Program-made: the position numbers and the translations under genes | Assembly: GCA_008682415.1 (NCBI GenBank) | Contig: VANK01000002.1 | Location: forward strand, 62,001 to 126,000 | DNA: 64,000 bases | Direction of reading: 5' to 3' | Source: Acidobacteria bacterium AB60 | GTDB lineage: Bacteria; Acidobacteriota; Terriglobia; Terriglobales; Acidobacteriaceae | The notes under the pieces: generated by a model | What the model was told of the DNA's origin: nothing | Databases searched by the model: none | The model's input: only the letters and a program-made list of their open reading frames with translations | Shown here: piece after piece, positions 62,555 to 64,000 of the stretch | Layout: every line of letters begins with the position of its first letter | How positions within the stretch are numbered: position 1 is the stretch's first letter

Positions 62555-64000
62555 CTACTCGTCGCGCAAAGCCACCATCGGGTTGACATTTGCCGCGCGA
62601 CGGGCCGGCAGGTATCCGGCAGCCAGCCCCGCGGCCAGCAGAAGTGCCGTGGCCGCGCTGAGACTGAAAGGGTCCGTGCCCTTCAGGCCGAACAGCATGG
62701 CCTGGAACGAGCGCATGCCCAGGAACGTGACAGGCAGTCCAATAACAATGCCGAGGACAACGAGCAGGCTGATCTCGCGCATCACCTGCCAGCCCACCCG
62801 CGCGCGGTCGGCCCCCAGCGCCATACGAATGCCGATCTCTCCCGTGCGGCGGCCAACCAGATACGACATCAACCCGTACAGACCAATGCAGGCGAGGAAC
62901 ACCGCGACCAGCGCGAAGAACGCGGAGAGCTCGGCGATCATGGCTTCACCCGAGTACGCCCGCGCCACCTGCTGCTCCAGCGTCTTGACGTCGGAGATTG
63001 GCAGGCGCGGGTCGACCGCGTGGATGGTCTGCTGCACGGAATTGGAGATCGCGCTGAAGTCGCCCGTGTAGCGCACCTCGAAGTCTCCAAACCCCCAGCT
63101 GCGCTGTGTATAGGGCATGTAGTCGATGTAGCCGGCGGGCTTCTTCAGATTCCCGGCGAGCACGTCTTTCACGACGCCGATGACCTGGAGCTGCAGAGGC
63201 GGCTCCGCCCCGTCCTCGTCGCCGATCAGGTAAGTGCGGCCGATCGGCGACCCCGGCGGGAACAGCTTGCGCGCCATCTTCTCGCTGATGATAGCCACCG
63301 GCTGCGAGGTCTTCGTGTCCTGCGGGCCAAAGTTGCGGCCGGCCACGAGCGGAATACCCATAACGTTGAAGAATCCGTTCCCGACGATGTTGTGCTGCAC
63401 GTTCACCTTGTGATCGACCGGCATTCCCTGCGCGCGAATCCCGCTGTTCCACGTGCCTTCGCGAAACACAAAGGAAGAGAAGCTGGCCGCCTGCACGCCG
63501 GGCAGAGTGCTCACACGGTCTTCAATCTCGTGAAAGATCGCCTTGAGGCGCGGATCATCGTCCTTGTAGCCGGTGATATCGGAGTCGATGTTCAGGCGGA
63601 GAACATTCTCCTTGTTGAAGCCCGGGTTGACATTCGCCAGATTGACCAGCGTGCGCAGAAAGAGGCACGCGCCCACCATCAGCACAAGCGAGAGCGCCAC
63701 CTGCGTAACAACCAGACACTTGGCCAGCGGCGTGCGCGCCGCAAACGAAGGACCGCGATTGCTCTTCAGGCTGTCCGTAAGCTGCATCCGCGTGGCGCGC
63801 AGCGCCGGCAGAGTTCCGAACAAAAGTGCCGTGCACACCGTAATCGCAAAGGTGAAGGCGAGCAGGCGCAGGTTGAGCGAGACGTCGAGAGGCATCACAT
63901 CCGGGCCGTCAGAGATCATGCGCAGGAGCACCCGCTTGGCCATCGCGGCAAAAGCAATGCCCAGGGCCCCACCGGTGAGGGCGAGAATGAGGCTCTCGGT
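62555..64000 (-). CDS. FtsX/MacB-type ABC permease, 5' end outside window
   Basis: The frame stays open to the right edge (it reads TESLILALTGGALGIAFAA before the first internal Met), so the gene is truncated by the window. The visible 482 codons have the TLPALRATRMQLTDSLKSNRG linker, helices of the second FtsX unit, an alternating periplasmic domain and a C-terminal FtsX domain with GEIGIRMALGADRARV and LAAGYLPARRAANVNPMVALRDE. It is a second ADOP-type permease like the one at 19194. Substrate unknown. Confidence 0.92.
   Translation of the reverse strand, partial: TESLILALTGGALGIAFAAMAKRVLLRMISDGPDVMPLDVSLNLRLLAFTFAITVCTALLFGTLPALRATRMQLTDSLKSNRGPSFAARTPLAKCLVVTQVALSLVLMVGACLFLRTLVNLANVNPGFNKENVLRLNIDSDITGYKDDDPRLKAIFHEIEDRVSTLPGVQAASFSSFVFREGTWNSGIRAQGMPVDHKVNVQHNIVGNGFFNVMGIPLVAGRNFGPQDTKTSQPVAIISEKMARKLFPPGSPIGRTYLIGDEDGAEPPLQLQVIGVVKDVLAGNLKKPAGYIDYMPYTQRSWGFGDFEVRYTGDFSAISNSVQQTIHAVDPRLPISDVKTLEQQVARAYSGEAMIAELSAFFALVAVFLACIGLYGLMSYLVGRRTGEIGIRMALGADRARVGWQVMREISLLVVLGIVIGLPVTFLGMRSFQAMLFGLKGTDPFSLSAATALLLAAGLAAGYLPARRAANVNPMVALRDE

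Overview
The window is GC-rich, densely coded and chromosomal in character, with no plasmid, phage or insertion-sequence genes and no rRNA or tRNA that I can recognise. The best guess is an Acidobacteriota genome of the Terriglobales type. The reasons are a PadR regulator paired with a long FtsX/MacB-type permease that lacks a linked ATPase, a second such permease at the right edge, a very long BamA, DUF885 and SIMPL proteins, and many short intergenic repeats. This is inference from gene content, not a database match.

Layout. 0.1-4.6 kb: methylcitrate-cycle operon prpB-x-prpC-y-prpD for propionyl-CoA degradation. 4.7-9.8 kb: outer-membrane and cNMP/DUF1003 proteins, an alpha/beta hydrolase diverging from a TetR gene across a perfect dyad, and small secreted proteins. 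9.9-16.2 kb: a DUF885 metalloprotease-like protein, galU, apaG, a 1.6-kb array of REP-like repeats, a thioredoxin-fold protein, and an AT-richer non-coding stretch. 16.2-30 kb: radical SAM and PAP2 genes (convergent), PadR plus permease, ruvB, an Ig-like lipoprotein and a GH43 glycosidase. 30.3-38.8 kb: gyrA, small proteins, an SDR, then the envelope operon fabZ-lpxA-lpxI followed by an unrecognised 53-aa ORF with three copies of an SLKPPVG motif, a peroxiredoxin and a DinB protein. 38.9-49.2 kb: a histone-H1-like protein, an MltD-like transglycosylase, lepA, two tandem Skp/OmpH genes each with its own near-consensus sigma-70 promoter, a VOC protein and bamA. 49.6-64 kb: glutathione peroxidase, DoxX, chrA, a DODA-type dioxygenase, SIMPL, trpD, a ThuA-like protein, a ferredoxin-type membrane protein, hemerythrin, a ClC channel with a MarR regulator, an FMN reductase facing soxR across a SoxR box, folD, and a permease gene cut by the window edge.

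Themes. Outer-membrane and lipid A biogenesis (bamA, skp x2, fabZ, lpxA, lpxI, lytic transglycosylase, galU) and redox or stress defence (soxR, FMN reductase, GPx, peroxiredoxin, hemerythrin, DoxX, chrA) dominate. Five short dyads near likely targets (TetR, MarR, SoxR, Crp/Fnr-like and one orphan) can be read directly. The most unusual items are the SLKPPVG-repeat mini-protein, two related families of intergenic hairpin repeats, heptanucleotide tracts placed just upstream of start codons, and a strand-composition switch near 15.5-16.2 kb.
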